The notes under the pieces are model-generated. The model saw nothing but the letters and a program-made list of their open reading frames with translations. It was not told where the DNA came from and made no database searches. DNA of 64,000 nucleotides from Nostoc sp. UHCC 0702 (GTDB taxonomy: Bacteria; Cyanobacteriota; Cyanobacteriia; Cyanobacteriales; Nostocaceae), in contig CP071065.1 of NCBI GenBank assembly GCA_017164015.1, positions 3,883,918 through 3,947,917 of the forward strand. Reading direction: 5' to 3'. Made by a program: the position numbers and the translations under genes. The first letter of the stretch is position 1. Every line of letters starts with the position of its first letter. Positions 46,326 to 54,059 of the stretch are shown here, piece by piece.

Positions 46326-46883
46326 ATGTATAAATTTAATTTGAATTTTCCTTGGGACTCATCGACACAGCCAAAGGGTGAAGCGGCTAAACTCAGCTTA
46401 CAGCAGAAAAATCCAATCTCTGATATCGAACAGTTAGAACAACACCCTGTTACTAGTGTAGAGCAGATATCTAATAGTTGTGAAAGTGATATTAACAACA
46501 ACCTAACCAAATCATTAAGTGAGCAGCAATTAGAACGTTTACTCAGCAACCTGCTGAAATATGGAGTTTTAACAGCTAGTGCTGTCGTTTTGTTCGGGGG
46601 TATATTGTACTTGATTCGCCACGGTGCTGAGCCTGCTGGATACAAGTTTTTTCGAGGAGAACCGTCTGAGTTTCGTTCACCAGCAGGTGTAGTGAATGCA
46701 GTATTGTCAGGTAGCCGCCGTGGAATTATTCAACTAGGATTATTACTATTAATTGCCACTCCAGTTGTGCGCGTCTTCATCTCATTAATAGCTTTTCTGC
46801 TACAGCGAGAATTTATATATGTTATTGTCACTTTGTTAGTGTTAGCTAGTCTGACTTACAGCCTCGTTGGAGCCTATTATTAA
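46326..46883 (+). CDS. DUF1634 membrane protein, partner of TauE/SafE
   Basis: 185 residues. A cytosolic Gln/Ser-rich part (~1-70) is followed by three membrane segments: LLKYGVLTASAVVLFGGILYLI (with RHGAEPAGYKFFRGEPSEFRS after it), GIIQLGLLLLIATPVVRVFISLIAFLL and YVIVTLLVLASLTYSLVGAYY, which is the DUF1634 pattern. These proteins usually sit beside TauE/SafE exporters, as here (one base apart), and probably form a complex with them; the mechanism is unknown. Confidence 0.88.
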   Translation: MYKFNLNFPWDSSTQPKGEAAKLSLQQKNPISDIEQLEQHPVTSVEQISNSCESDINNNLTKSLSEQQLERLLSNLLKYGVLTASAVVLFGGILYLIRHGAEPAGYKFFRGEPSEFRSPAGVVNAVLSGSRRGIIQLGLLLLIATPVVRVFISLIAFLLQREFIYVIVTLLVLASLTYSLVGAYY

Positions 46884-46956
46884 TATGTTCAATAGGCAAT
46901 TACCAATCAGGCACTGCTTATAATCGGTTGACATCACCTATTGACTATACCCGTTC

Positions 46957-47250
46957 CTAACCCTGTAAAAGGTCGTTAATCCAGTTGATATTTTCTTGAA
47001 TTTGTTTTGCTAGATAAGTTCTGAATAATTCCAAATTTTCTGCTGGAAAATTTCCTATTCCCAAAGCAAATGCTAAACTTACAACTCCAATAACTAGAGC
47101 TAAAGTTCTGCCAAAACAACCAGGATTAATTTCCAAAAATAGTAATTTAGATTGCCCAATAACAGCAATTGTGATAAAGATAATTCCAGCTATTAAAAGT
47201 GTGTTGTTTGAAGTTAAAGTTGCCATATTTTTATTAAAATCATTTGTCAT
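46957..47250 (-). CDS. Small two-helix membrane protein
   Basis: 97 residues. Two hydrophobic segments: NNTLLIAGIIFITIAVIGQSKLLFL and CFGRTLALVIGVVSLAFALGIG, then a soluble C-terminus FRTYLAKQIQENINWINDLLQG that could be an amphipathic helix. No family recognised. It is convergent with the DUF1634 gene (73 bp apart). Confidence 0.65.
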   Translation of the reverse strand: MTNDFNKNMATLTSNNTLLIAGIIFITIAVIGQSKLLFLEINPGCFGRTLALVIGVVSLAFALGIGNFPAENLELFRTYLAKQIQENINWINDLLQG

Positions 47251-48085
47251 TCTTATTGTAGCTATGATTTAGTTATTATTTCTATAATGTCTATACATAG
47301 AAACTATTATTTTAATAATTTTCAGCTATCAACATGTTGCTACTCAGCCAGTGGCGTAACGCACCATTCTACTATCAACGCTTTGGTGCGTTAGAGTTTA
47401 GGGTAATGCACCCTACAAATACTATGGTATTTATTTCATGCACTCTAGACTAATGTTCTCAAAAAATTTGAAAAGTGTTTTACACAATTAGTTATTGTTA
47501 CTAATTTCAGCAATACCTTTCTATTATTTGTCTTAAATAATACATAAATACTACATAGGAGCGATCGCACTGTGCCAGTTGCGTAAGTCCTGATTATGAG
47601 CAGCGCTACCGAAAGCGAATGGCCAATAACCTCCACAAAAAAGCAGAGTTTTTGGTTTTGAGCTTATTCCTCAACCCTTAGTAAATACGATTTCTTAGAA
47701 GAGCGATAGTTACCTATCTCTTGGTTACGATAAAAAGTAGGTTTTATCTGTATTATTTTTGACATTTAAATCCTGCTTTTCTCACTTTTTTACTGAAATT
47801 TATAGTTAGTTTTTTTTGCAGGCTTCTTAAGAAATTCAATAATATTACTATTGAAATCTGATATTAATTGTTTCTCAATGAGAATTAACCTAGTATTCTT
47901 GTTTTCCAGCCACAACACTTCCAAAAACCATAACATGCTTATTAAAAATGTGAAAATTAGCAAAAGTAAGAAAAGTAAGAAAAATAGGTCAATTCTACTA
48001 AAAATAAATGAATATTTTGCTGATCACAGTACATCTTAGAAGCTCAAGTTACTAAAATTTAATCCACAAAAATTTAAAGATTTAA
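47251..48085. other. Long non-coding region
   Basis: No credible gene: frames at 47445-47636 (minus) and 47851-48039 (plus) have no family signals. Around 47343-47400 there is the AACGCACC...GGTGCGTTAG inverted repeat common in cyanobacteria. An AGGACTTACGCA-type end stands alone at 47580-47591. The right part is AT-rich and precedes the promoter at 48110. Confidence 0.45.
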
Positions 48086-48137
48086 TAAAGATAATTATCT
48101 TTACTTGAGTTGACAGTATTTTTTACAGTAGTATTTT
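48086..48137 (+). promoter_or_regulatory. Possible regulated promoter of the DUF4394 PEP-CTERM gene
   Basis: TAAAGATAATTATCTTTA (48086-48103) is a perfect 18-bp palindrome. It is followed by TTGACA (48110-48115), a 16-base spacer, and TATTTT (48132-48137). The coding start is 48260, giving a leader of about 115 bases. Operator and promoter roles are inferred from position and sequence. Confidence 0.5.
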
Positions 48138-48259
48138 ATCTAAGCAAAATTAATGAATAACAAAGTAAAAAAAATTCTACTTAATAAAGTGTGTTTACAT
48201 TTACCTAGTTGGTCGAATTTTGCTATCCACACTCATAAAAACTTGTAAAAGGCTTTCTA

Positions 48260-49135
48260 ATGAAACTAAGTAAGCTAGGTACAGTCTTCACTCCACTGGC
48301 TGTAGCAACGATGTTTAATCTACTCAGCGTCGCCAAACCTGCGGCGGCTGTTAGTTTGGTAGGTCTAACTGACAACAACACTCTAGTTCTGTTTGACTCC
48401 AGCAATCCCTCCAGTATTAACACAGTCTCAGTCACTGGAGTCACTGGGACTTTGGTAGGTATTGACCGTCGTCCAGCTAACAATCTAATCTACGGTCTGA
48501 CGGATAGCAACAACATCTACACCATTAACCGGATTACTGGTGCTGCTTCTTTTGTAAGTACCCTTTCCACACCTTTCAGCGGAGGGATTGTTTCTGGAGT
48601 AGACTTTAACCCAGTACCTGATCGCCTACGGGTCGTAGGTGCTAATGACCAAAACTTCCGCATCAATGTGAATACTGGTGCAGTCATTGTTGATGGCACA
48701 CTCAACCCTGGAGATCCCAACATCACCGGTGTAGCATACACCAATGCGGATAGAGATCCAGCAACCTTGACAACGTTGTATGACATAGACTACGTCCAAG
48801 ACGCATTGTTTATACAGAACCCGCCTAATGCTGGCACCTTGACACAAGTAGGTTCTTTGGGAATTGACATCGACTCCGTAGCAGGATTCGACATCTTCAC
48901 AGACAATGGGGTAAATTCCGCCTTTGCAGCATTGACTCCCACCTCGACAACTGACTCCAATCTATACACCATCAACTTGACCACAGGTGCTGCTACGCTA
49001 GTAGGCTCCATTGGTGGCGGTAGACGTCTCATTGGCCTGACAACTGCTGTACCTGAGCCTAGCGTTAGCCTTGGTGCTTTGCTTGGTGTTGGTGTCCTTA
49101 CTTTAGTAGGTCGTCGCTTCAAGTCCGTCAGTTAG
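48260..49135 (+). CDS. DUF4394 protein with PEP-CTERM tail
   Basis: 291 residues. Signal peptide ~1-30 (LAVATMFNLLSVAKPAAA-V). Residues ~33-260 are DUF4394 repeats: LVGLTDNNTLVLFDSSNPS, GIDRRPANNLIYGLTDSNNIYTINRITG, GVDFNPVPDRLRVVGANDQNFRINVNTG, all beta-propeller-like units seen in secreted bacterial proteins. The C-terminus reads VPEPSVSLGALLGVGVLTLVGRRF, the canonical PEP-CTERM signal for exosortase-type processing. Exported and anchored or released; function unknown. It lies downstream of a possible promoter at 48110. Confidence 0.9.
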   Translation: MKLSKLGTVFTPLAVATMFNLLSVAKPAAAVSLVGLTDNNTLVLFDSSNPSSINTVSVTGVTGTLVGIDRRPANNLIYGLTDSNNIYTINRITGAASFVSTLSTPFSGGIVSGVDFNPVPDRLRVVGANDQNFRINVNTGAVIVDGTLNPGDPNITGVAYTNADRDPATLTTLYDIDYVQDALFIQNPPNAGTLTQVGSLGIDIDSVAGFDIFTDNGVNSAFAALTPTSTTDSNLYTINLTTGAATLVGSIGGGRRLIGLTTAVPEPSVSLGALLGVGVLTLVGRRFKSVS

Positions 49136-49370
49136 TCAAACGTCTAGTCTCTTTGGATATGATGCCGAGAGGAATGGCACTAGGTACAGCATTGCATTAA
49201 TTCAATACCTTCGCCAAAATAAGAGCCTACAAAAATTTTGGCAAAACTGGCAAAACGACCCATACATGAGCGTTTAGCTTACGAGGTAGGTTAGACTCTC
49301 AAACCCTTTATACTGCGGGTAATACGTTAAAAAAACCTTGCGGTCAACCTTGAAGGAATTTTTAAGACTG

Positions 49371-49502
49371 ATATCAAGTTCGTTTGATTAGTTATAAAAA
49401 GTCATTGCAAGCAGCAACCAAGTGTAGACGCGAAGCAATCACAAAAACTCTGCGATTACTTCACTTCGTTCGTAATGACAAGTATTTATCTAAACTTGAT
49501 AT
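49371..49502. repeat. MITE-like element, family ATATCA (perfect 10-bp ends)
   Basis: Ends ATATCAAGTT (49371-49380) and AACTTGATAT (49493-49502). The core has a second common repeat, CATTGCAAGCAG ... CTTCGTTCGTAATGAC. It lies in the 590-bp gap after the DUF4394 gene, where no other feature was recognised. Confidence 0.7.
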
Positions 49503-49725
49503 TATTGTTTTTACCAAGCCTCACAGAGAAGGGAGCTAGTAGATCAACTCACCCTCGTAAATTGGCGAAGGTATTGATATTAACAGCAAGTATCAGCCTA
49601 TTAGTCAACAAATAAATTTCTTGACCAGAGATTAACAAAATTTAAAATTGTATCACTGTGGTACTAGACTTTTGTGTAGCTTCCAGATTAAACTACACTA
49701 AGCCGATAGGGTATTAGTGATTTTT

Positions 49726-50187
49726 ATGGAAAGCATCCAAAAAGTGAGTCAAGACTTGAGTTTAGCAAAGCAAACAATCTCTGAGCAGTTAGAACCTACT
49801 GTTTCAGAGGTTTTCAAAAAAGATTTTTTCACAAAACTCAGAGGTGGATTCTTTCTAGTACTAGGATATCTGTTGTCGCCACTATGTTGGTGGAATGATC
49901 TGTTATTTAATTTGCCAATTGCTTACGGTTTTGGGTATGTATGCAGTTTATTGTCACCAAAATTACTTGTACCCTGTTCAATTATAGGCTACTGGCTCTC
50001 TAACATTGTGGGTATTCTGTTAATGCAGTTAGGATCTGCTGATGTTTTTCAAAACCAATCCAAACAGCGTAACCTCAAAAAAGAATTACTTACAGGTCTA
50101 ATTTCGTCTACTGTTTTTACTGCTGTGGTTATAGTATTAATGCAGTTGAAGATTATCGATGCTCCTGTTTTATTCTCCAATAATTAG
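49726..50187 (+). CDS. Small multi-pass membrane protein
   Basis: 153 residues from ATG 49726 (a GTG three codons earlier is possible). The N-terminal ~35 residues are soluble (KVSQDLSLAKQTISEQLEPTVSEVFKKDFFTKLRG). Then come about four hydrophobic segments: GGFFLVLGYLLSPLCWWNDLLF, PIAYGFGYVCSLLSPKLLVPC, IIGYWLSNIVGILLMQL and GLISSTVFTAVVIVLMQL. No family recognised. Convergent with the prohibitin-like gene. Confidence 0.7.
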   Translation: MESIQKVSQDLSLAKQTISEQLEPTVSEVFKKDFFTKLRGGFFLVLGYLLSPLCWWNDLLFNLPIAYGFGYVCSLLSPKLLVPCSIIGYWLSNIVGILLMQLGSADVFQNQSKQRNLKKELLTGLISSTVFTAVVIVLMQLKIIDAPVLFSNN

Positions 50188-50209
50188 AGGAGATAATATA
50201 AGTATCCAG

Positions 50210-50229
50210 CCAGCAGCGATCGCTGCTGG
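50210..50229. terminator. Bidirectional hairpin built on a HIP1 site
   Basis: CCAGCAGCGATCGCTGCTGG is a perfect 20-base palindrome with GCGATCGC at its centre. It stands between two convergent genes, 23 bases past one stop and 30 bases from the other. No long T-run follows, so the terminator role is inferred. Confidence 0.55.
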
Positions 50230-50258
50230 GAAAACTTCACAAAAACTATCAAAAAGCA

Positions 50259-51068
50259 TCAATTTTCACCAGCTTGTAATAATTCAGTCAAATTCAAGAA
50301 TTTGGGTGTATCTTTACCAACTATTAAAGGCAACTTGCCATTCCATTTTTCTATTGTTTGTCTTTGCAGTATTTCTGGAGTTAAACCGTCACGTAGTAAT
50401 CTATGTGCCTCAGCCTCTCCTCTTGCTAAATTAACTTTCGCCTCAGCCTCTTTTGTAGCCTTCAATGCAATAAACTCTGCCCGTTTTGCTTCTTGTTCAG
50501 CAATCTGTTTCGCCTCTACCGCCTCACCAAATCGTTGTGAAAAATGAACGTGGACAAGGGAAATATCATCAACTGCAATATGATAGCTAGCCAGTCGTGT
50601 AGTTAAGGTATCGTCTACTCCTGATTTGACTTCTCCCCGTTTCGTAATAATTTCCTCAGCAGTATACTTGGCAATAACTGCTTTTAATACTTCTTCAACT
50701 GCTGGATTAATAATCCGCTCAATGACATTTTTTTGATTTCCAATTTGCTGGAAAATAGCATTAGCTTCTTCCGGGATAATATGCCAATTAAGTGCTACAT
50801 CTGTGAAAACATCTTGTAAATCTTTGGAAGAAGCTTCAGCCGAAATTTCCTGACTTTGTACACGAACGCTCAGCTTTTCCACAGTATTAACTATAGGAAT
50901 AATTACGTGAATTCCTTCTTTTAGGATTTTGTCTTGCACTTTACCAAACTCCATCAATACCCCGCGTTCTCCTGCATTGACAATCACAAAAGGCGTGAGG
51001 AATAGAGTTATTAAACATAAAAGTGCAGTCAGCTTACCAGCACTGTTAAGAGCTTTCTTTGTTTTCAT
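50259..51068 (-). CDS. Prohibitin-like SPFH membrane protein
   Basis: 269 residues from ATG 51068; the frame is open to 51134, but the additional 22 residues are unlikely. One N-terminal membrane anchor (LTALLCLITLFLTPFVIVNAGERGVLMEFG), then the SPFH domain (VEKLSVRVQSQEISAEASSKDLQDVFTDVALNW...) and a charged helical region with coiled-coil character ~190-240 (AVEAKQIAEQEAKRAEFIALKATKEAEAKVNLARGEAEA). Such proteins form ring or raft assemblies on membranes, often with FtsH. Single gene. Confidence 0.88.
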   Translation of the reverse strand: MKTKKALNSAGKLTALLCLITLFLTPFVIVNAGERGVLMEFGKVQDKILKEGIHVIIPIVNTVEKLSVRVQSQEISAEASSKDLQDVFTDVALNWHIIPEEANAIFQQIGNQKNVIERIINPAVEEVLKAVIAKYTAEEIITKRGEVKSGVDDTLTTRLASYHIAVDDISLVHVHFSQRFGEAVEAKQIAEQEAKRAEFIALKATKEAEAKVNLARGEAEAHRLLRDGLTPEILQRQTIEKWNGKLPLIVGKDTPKFLNLTELLQAGEN

Positions 51069-51433
51069 CGCTGCTATGAAAAAAGGGAATGGAGAGTAAG
51101 TAGTAGGGAAAGGGTAACAAAACAACGTAGCCAATCAGTGGTGTATACATAGAACAAGTTTATAATATACTTCTATTCAGCATTTAGCGCGTTTAAGAAG
51201 ATACATTTTTAACTTTATTTTGTGAAAAACTTAAGTACTGTAAATTGGTAGATTTATAGTATTTAATGGTTGTTGAATAGCAGTATGTCATAGCTGCGCC
51301 TGCCAAACAACCTTGTTAAAGGCAGATATTCAGATGAGACTAAAAGTTTTAGGGGCACAAGGCTTTGCGCCTCTACTAACTGTTAACTGTCAGCAAGGAA
51401 CAATTATAATGGGAGATTTTTTATTGGCAATTT

Positions 51434-51892
51434 TTATTTGTCAGTTACCAAACTCATCAGCTGCTTGTCCAGTTGGATGAGATAGTCTCTACCGTATGAA
51501 CCATTTTCTAAGCCTGTGATCAGATGGTCGGGAATGTCTTGGCTAATTTCCTCACTGCATGAACCAGCGGCTAGCGCGATCGCTGCTACTGTGTCTACAT
51601 CGCCTGTAAAAGCTATACAATCTTGTAACAGCTGGCTCATGCTGTGGTTTGGGATCACCGCAGTAATTGCTGCGCTGACACTCATCCAACCTTTAGACTT
51701 AACTTTACCCTGCCAAGGCTTAGACCAATCCCCAGATACATAACCTTCTAGAAACTTTCCTAATTCGCGTTTTGGCCCCAGTCGATGACGGGGATGTTGC
51801 AAATATTGACTTAAATCGTTATGAGCGCTCATTTCAGTGGCGTATTCAAAGCCAGCACCGTAAGCATCACCAATTGCCAACTCTAGTAACAT
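51434..51892 (-). pseudogene. ADP-ribosylglycohydrolase-like relic with internal in-frame deletion
   Basis: 152 residues. The N-terminus LLELAIGDAYGAGFEYA and the C-terminus FTGDVDTVAAIALAAGSCSEEISQDIPDHLITGLENG are those of an ADP-ribosylglycohydrolase (DraG type). The family normally continues after the first ~40 residues with the metal-binding TDDTQ motif and about 100 more residues; here HPRHRLGPKRELGKFLEGY joins the first part directly to the last third. So the middle of the gene appears deleted in frame, removing part of the metal site. Probably inactive, though a reduced product could still be made. Confidence 0.7.
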
Positions 51893-52211
51893 AGTTTGTT
51901 ATATGATCTCCTTTGTTTATTACTTCATTAAACCCTAACAACCCCACCAAAGCTATGCTTTAGCCCTAGTTTTCTGTTGGCGATCGCTTGACTTTTAAGA
52001 TAGTCGCTACCTAATATTAAATCCCTCTAATTAGTGAACATTAAAATTTTCTGTGCTTCCCGAAGTTCTATCAATAGGTTGGTTGCAGATTGAAAAATAA
52101 TAATTAAAATGTACTAAAAAATACTCAATAACTAACAAATAAAAATATTCCATTGTAATATTTCGTTGCTGACAGTTAACAGTTATCAGTGATCAACTTC
52201 CAGAATATCAA
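51893..52211. other. Intergenic region
   Basis: 319 bases between divergent genes. Contains a HIP1-type GCGATCGC (near 51980) and near 52170-52198 a GACAGTTAACAGTTATCAG relic of the heptamer repeats. No gene or clear promoter was recognised. Confidence 0.45.
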
Positions 52212-53096
52212 ATGATTAAAACCCTACCATATCAACTGCATAACGTTCTAGAAGTACGTGCCCGCTTGGGTGAGGGGCCAATCTGGGATGAAAAAGAGAA
52301 ATTGCTTTACTGGGTTGATATTTACAACCATCGAGTGCATCAATTCCATCCAGCCAGCGGCAAAAGTAGATTTTTTGAAGTTTGTGATGTAGTAGGCGCG
52401 ATCGCCAAAGCAGGTGCAAATCGATTGATTATGGCGCAGCGCCATCGCTTAGCATTCCTGGACACTCAGACAGGTGTCGTTACTCCAATAGCAGAGATTG
52501 AAACAGATCTGCCAGATAACCGTTTTAATGATGGTAAATGTGATCAGCAAGGTCGCTTTTGGTTTGGTTCAATGTCTGCTTCTGGAAAACCTCAAGCTAG
52601 CCTCTACCGCTATGATCCTGACGGTTCATTACATGTAATGGAAACAAGATTAACTATCTCCAATGGACTGGGATGGAGTCCCGACCAAAAGATATTCTAC
52701 CTCACAGATTCTTCCCAACAAAAAGTCTTTGCTTACGACTTTGATGCAGTTACAGGTAGTATTAACAACCGTCGCATTTTGATAGATTTCACTGGTGAAT
52801 CTTTTTATCCTGATGGATTGACCGTAGATAATAAAGGATGTATTTGGTCAGCAATGTGGAATGGCTGGTGTGTGATTTGTTTCAGCCCATCCGGTGAAGA
52901 AGTACTAAGGATACAGCTACCAGTGCAGATACCAACTAGTTGCACTTTCGGTGGTGATAATTTGCAGATACTTTACATTACTACTGCCTCTGTCGGACTC
53001 AGCCAAGAGGAGATAGAAAAAAGTTTTTACTCAGGGGATTTATTTGCTCTAGAAACTGATAGCACTGGATTACCTGCATATGATTTTCAGGGTTAA
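52212..53096 (+). CDS. SMP-30/gluconolactonase-type hydrolase
   Basis: 294 residues. Six-bladed propeller of the SMP-30/LRE family: LGEGPIWDEKEKLLYWVDIYNHRVHQFHP (metal-ligand Glu in GEGP), NDGKCDQQGRFWFGSMSASG, SNGLGWSPDQKIFYLTDSS and PDGLTVDNKGCIWSAMWNG (metal-ligand Asn/Asp). The family hydrolyses sugar lactones such as gluconolactone using Ca/Zn. No signal peptide, so cytosolic. Complete; alone on its strand between non-coding stretches. Confidence 0.9.
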   Translation: MIKTLPYQLHNVLEVRARLGEGPIWDEKEKLLYWVDIYNHRVHQFHPASGKSRFFEVCDVVGAIAKAGANRLIMAQRHRLAFLDTQTGVVTPIAEIETDLPDNRFNDGKCDQQGRFWFGSMSASGKPQASLYRYDPDGSLHVMETRLTISNGLGWSPDQKIFYLTDSSQQKVFAYDFDAVTGSINNRRILIDFTGESFYPDGLTVDNKGCIWSAMWNGWCVICFSPSGEEVLRIQLPVQIPTSCTFGGDNLQILYITTASVGLSQEEIEKSFYSGDLFALETDSTGLPAYDFQG

Positions 53097-53147
53097 TCAT
53101 TCCCAGTTTGATCAGCTGTTCTACATAAAGATTGCATATGTAATTGT

Positions 53148-53190
53148 GTTGACTGATGACCGATGAAAGTCATCAGTTATCACTCAACGA
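53148..53190. repeat. Inverted repeat of the GTTGACTGATGACC family
   Basis: GTTGACTGATGACC is mirrored roughly by TATCACTCAACGAC. Related to 42909-42942. The plus-strand frame at 53156-53341 begins inside it and is not a gene. The rest of 53191-53785 is AT-rich and without features I can support. Confidence 0.5.
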
Positions 53191-53785
53191 CTGCTCAGAG
53201 CTAATACCCAGTTTAGACAAACGTGCATTAGAGTTGTGTGATCAAACAAGACAAGTTCACTCAAACAGGGGTAACCGCTGCTTCCTTCTCAAATACCTCA
53301 TTATGAGTAGTGTGATAAAATTCTTGTGCTTCAGCCATTAAGCAGGGTATTAGTATTTTCAACTGAGAAAATTAAAAAATAAAACTTTGTCATCTATCTG
53401 AAGTTATATTTTTAATATATATTAAATTTAGAAAATACTATAAGTATTTTTAATAAATATTATTAGTTGCTTGATATGTGATCTAAGTTGCTTTATGCTG
53501 TGGACAATTAAAAATTACTGCCGAGAACCTAGTGGTTTTGTTAAAAACTAAAGATTACTTTGATACAGGATAAAACAGTGTAGGAAAGGTACTATTAGCC
53601 ATTGTTTAGGATATTGAGTCGTTTCCGGCGCTTTGCTTAACCCTGATTTACTCGCATATTTGCGTTAGCGTAGCTCGTCGTAGACATCGCTGGGTGGTAA
53701 ATATGGTTGATATATTCAAATTGTTTGTGTGTAGTACAACGCCTGTTACTCGAAAAGCTGATTCAAAAGGGTTTTTGATAAATTG

Positions 53786-53924
53786 TATAGCATTTCCCAG
53801 TAAGCGCCAAGTATATCTAATAACCTCACCCCTAACCCCTCTCCTTACCAAGGAGAGGGGAGATAAAGCACAGCTTTATTGGGGTGAGGTAATCGTGATA
53901 CCTCAGTTGCTTAGGAAAGGCTAT
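53786..53924. repeat. MITE-like element, family TATAGCG/GTGAGGTAC (copy D)
   Basis: Inverse copy of 45242-45381: it starts TATAGCATTTCCCAGTAAGC and ends GCTTAGGAAAGGCTAT. It has the CCCTCTCCTTACC palindrome. It lies 135 bp before the carbamoyltransferase start. Confidence 0.8.
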
Positions 53925-54059
53925 GTACACTTACTCAAATGAACGTCTAATCAGGTTTGTAGAAAACTTTGTCATCTATATTTCATCAATTTTGTTCCAA
54001 ACAAAATTATCTCTTGAACATTAATTATTGAAGTAATTCAAAATATTGAGGTAGGTAAA

